Origin: Virgibacillus_P tibetensis
GTDB lineage: Bacteria; Bacillota; Bacilli; Bacillales; Amphibacillaceae
Length of the DNA stretch: 64,000 nucleotides
Assembly (NCBI RefSeq): GCF_036026595.1
Contig: NZ_JARZFX010000005.1
Coordinates: forward strand, 1-64,000
Direction of reading: 5' to 3'
Positions 62,084 to 64,000 of the stretch are shown piece after piece. How positions within the stretch are numbered: the stretch's first letter is position 1; each line of letters begins with the position of its first letter. Position numbers and translations under genes: made by a program. The notes under the pieces were generated by a model that worked only from the letters and a program-made list of their open reading frames with translations, ran no database searches and was not told where the DNA came from.

Positions 62084-63580
62084 TTAATCTACGTCTATTT
62101 GAGCACGTTGAAGTTTACCACTGTAATCTACGTAAATAGCTTTCCACTCTGTAAACACATCTAGCGCTTGAACACCAGAGTCACGATGTCCATTCCCAGT
62201 ACCTTTTGTTCCACCAAACGGCAAATGAATTTCAGCACCTGTCGTGCCAGCGTTTACATAAACAATACCTGTATCCAAATCACGTTGGGCTTTGAAAACA
62301 CGATTAACATCATTTGTGAATATGGAACTTGAAAGTCCGTATGCCACACCATTATTAACTTCGATTGCTTCTTCAAAACTCTTAACAGGAATTAACGATA
62401 CAACTGGACCGAAAATTTCTTCCTGTGCAATTCGCATATCGGCAGCTGCGTCTGTAAACAAAGTTGGAGCAAAGTAGTTTCCATTCGCATGGTCATTTTC
62501 AGTTAGTGCATAGCCACCAGCTACTAACTTAGCTCCCTCATTTTTACCAATTTCAATGTAACTATTAATTTTTTCCATTCCGGCTTTATTAATAATTGGA
62601 CCAACTTTTATCGATTCATCAAGCCCGTTACCAATAGATAGTTTTTCCATTGATGCTAGCAAACGCTCTTCTAATGTTTCTTTTACACTTTCATGAACAA
62701 TCACACGGCTGCATGCTGTACAACGTTGTCCACTCGTTCCAAAGGCGCTCCATAGAATACCTTCAACAGCTAAATCAATATCTGCATCATCCATAACGAT
62801 TACCGCGTTTTTTCCTCCCATTTCCAGAGAAACTTTTTTCAGTTGTTTGCCGCACTCCCCTGCAATGTTTCGCCCCGTATCGTTTGAGCCTGTAAACGAG
62901 ATTACTCGTATATCATCATGATGAACCATAGCATCACCAACTGTAGACCCTGCGCCAAATACAACATTTATTACCCCATCTGGCAGCCCTGCTTCTTTAA
63001 ATATCTTTGCCAGTTCATATGCCATAATCGGTGTTTCGGTAGCAGGCTTCCATATAACTGCATTCCCTGAAACAATTGCAGGAAATGACTTCCATGTAGC
63101 AATTGCAATCGGGAAATTCCATGGCGTAATGATACCAACTACACCTACTGGAGTACGCTGACTCATAGCAAATTTGTCCTTCAGTTCAGCCGGTGTCGTT
63201 TGCCCAAATAACCGGCGGCCTTCACCAGCCATATAAAACGCCATATCAATTCCTTCTTGCACTTCACCGCGTGCTTCTTCAATGACTTTCCCATTTTCCA
63301 TAGTTAATAATTGTGATAGTCTCTCTTTGCGTTCCTTCATAATATAGCCAACCTGATAAAGCACTTCAGCACGCTGGGGAGCTGGCACTAATGCCCACTC
63401 TTTTTGAGCTTTTTTGGCTGCTGCCACTGCTTCATCTACACTTCCGGCACTCGACAATGGAACTTGAACTATCTCTTCTCCTGTTGCCGGGTTAATAACG
63501 GCTGTAGATTCGCTCACTTCAACCCATTTTCCATTAATGTAGTTTGCTAGCTTTTTAGTTTCTAATGATACTGCTGTCAT
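62084..63580 (-). CDS. Aldehyde dehydrogenase, aminoadipate-semialdehyde type
   Basis: 498-residue NAD(P)-dependent aldehyde dehydrogenase. Catalytic Glu253 in LEMGGKNAVIV and Cys287 in SGQRCTACSRV. NAGTTGAEIHLPFGGTKGTG near the C-terminus is typical of bacterial aminoadipate-semialdehyde and related dehydrogenases. Next to the lysine dehydrogenase-like gene the natural substrate is 2-aminoadipate 6-semialdehyde. AGGAGG precedes the ATG. Confidence 0.87.
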   Translation of the reverse strand: MTAVSLETKKLANYINGKWVEVSESTAVINPATGEEIVQVPLSSAGSVDEAVAAAKKAQKEWALVPAPQRAEVLYQVGYIMKERKERLSQLLTMENGKVIEEARGEVQEGIDMAFYMAGEGRRLFGQTTPAELKDKFAMSQRTPVGVVGIITPWNFPIAIATWKSFPAIVSGNAVIWKPATETPIMAYELAKIFKEAGLPDGVINVVFGAGSTVGDAMVHHDDIRVISFTGSNDTGRNIAGECGKQLKKVSLEMGGKNAVIVMDDADIDLAVEGILWSAFGTSGQRCTACSRVIVHESVKETLEERLLASMEKLSIGNGLDESIKVGPIINKAGMEKINSYIEIGKNEGAKLVAGGYALTENDHANGNYFAPTLFTDAAADMRIAQEEIFGPVVSLIPVKSFEEAIEVNNGVAYGLSSSIFTNDVNRVFKAQRDLDTGIVYVNAGTTGAEIHLPFGGTKGTGNGHRDSGVQALDVFTEWKAIYVDYSGKLQRAQIDVD

Positions 63581-63613
63581 GAAAAAACCTCCTAAAAATA
63601 GTTAAAACCTTAT

Positions 63614-63652
63614 TTCATCGATCGTTCACGTATTAGTGTGATCGTTGATGAA
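63614..63652. promoter_or_regulatory. Dyad upstream of the aldehyde dehydrogenase gene
   Basis: TTCATC (63614-63619) and GATGAA (63647-63652) flank inner GATC/GATC and CAC/GTG pairs. About 34 bp upstream of the ATG. Candidate operator, possibly for the IclR regulator, or a hairpin ending the decayed gene to its right. Confidence 0.35.
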
Positions 63653-63660
63653 CCAGAAAT

Positions 63661-63996
63661 TTATTCCTTCTGTTTACCTGACCTAAAAAATACAGCCATT
63701 GGCGTAGAATCCTGATAAGCAGTATGTACACCAATTAATAAATTAGTTTCTTCTACAACTTGTGTAGATAAAACGATACCTGATTTGTTTCAAATGATAC
63801 TTTTGCATAGCCCTAACCATAAACGCAGCTCCACTTTCATGCCCCGCTGATATTACCTGAATGAAGACTCATCATATAAAACACTGAGAACTGATAGATA
63901 GCTTTCTCCCAGCACACACAAAGTTCTTTTGACATAGATTCCTTCTTCATACACGGTCATCTTACATGTCTTTTCCATGGCGGGATTTACGTCCAT
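63661..63996 (-). pseudogene. Decayed thiamine-pyrophosphate enzyme, N-terminal part
   Basis: Three frames on the minus strand line up as one protein. Frame A (63996 to a stop at 63853-63855) contains KMTVYEEGIYVKRTLCVLGE and LSVLSVLYDESSFR. Frame B continues with ISAGHESGAAFMV. Frame C ends at 63661 with TNLLIGVHTAYQDSTPMAVF. The order, HE-xx-AAFM then TNL-x6-AYxDSxPM, matches the Pyr domain of acetolactate synthase-like TPP enzymes (sulfoacetaldehyde acetyltransferase among them). Frameshifts and a missing catalytic remainder show it is dead; 63581-63660 holds no other gene. Confidence 0.6.
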
Positions 63997-64000
63997 GATT

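Overview
The window is low-GC Firmicute DNA from an endospore-forming member of the Bacillaceae. Gene order follows two Bacillus subtilis neighbourhoods: ygxA-ygzB-perR-bcp(ygaF)-hemL(gsaB)-ygaD-ygaC beside an rRNA operon, running into mutY(yfhQ)-yfhP-yfhH-recX-yfhF-yfhE; and later pdaA(yfjS), yfkD, yfkF and yfkH-yfkI-yfkJ. A gamma-type SASP gene and the cortex deacetylase pdaA indicate sporulation. Assignment to a halotolerant genus such as Virgibacillus or Oceanobacillus is only an inference from the gene mix.

Layout. 1-300 holds three tandem promoters firing leftward into an rRNA operon that starts just outside the window. 0.5-8.7 kb: ygxA, ygzB, a pabA/pabBC pair for p-aminobenzoate, autoregulated perR, a cobalamin adenosyltransferase, a 2-hydroxyacid dehydrogenase, a sugar-phosphate transferase with altered motifs, bcp and a small K+ channel. 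9.2-20 kb: hemL, a 657-bp repeat element, ygaD, ygaC, sspE-like, mutY, yfhP, yfhH, recX, yfhF, a structured leader with a GNAT gene, yfhE. 20.1-20.75 kb: a gene-free stretch with about nine degenerate 21-bp repeats, a DnaA-box cluster and a 20-bp perfect inverted-repeat operator. 20.8-26.4 kb: two convergent operons, each with a GntR regulator and an ABC transporter. 26.5-30.3 kb: DUF4064 gene, secreted metallo-beta-lactamase-fold protein, clpE under two CtsR sites. 30.5-34.1 kb: Fur-box-preceded fbpABC ferric transporter. 34.2-41.4 kb: acyl-CoA synthetase, PAS-GGDEF cyclase, pdaA, antiporter, yfkD, OsmC protein. 41.5-49.2 kb: yfkF, an amino-acid ABC cassette with two binding proteins and no ATPase, a PerR-boxed P1B-4 ATPase (pfeT), yfkHIJ. 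49.5-55.2 kb: AgcS symporter, YedK, glutaminase, a repeat-rich CAP protein, mreBH. 55.3-64 kb: a catabolic region with a CoA-transferase, acyl-CoA dehydrogenase and semialdehyde dehydrogenase on one strand, and DUF3870, an IclR regulator, a lysine-dehydrogenase-like enzyme and an aminoadipate-semialdehyde-dehydrogenase-like enzyme on the other; then a decayed thiamine-pyrophosphate enzyme at the right edge.

How parts connect. Iron and peroxide control recurs: perR has a Per box over its own promoter, pfeT has a perfect Per box, fbpA has a Fur box, and bcp removes peroxides. The right-hand cluster reads as a lysine-to-glutarate-to-crotonyl-CoA route, behind a promoter overlapped by a cre-like site and followed by an intrinsic terminator before the first gene.

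The least explained sequences are the leader before the GNAT gene (a chain of mutually exclusive pairings ending on the Shine-Dalgarno sequence), the repeat array plus DnaA boxes at 20.2-20.6 kb, and the cre/promoter/terminator unit at 55.34-55.55 kb. No CRISPR array, complete insertion sequence, tRNA or rRNA body was seen.
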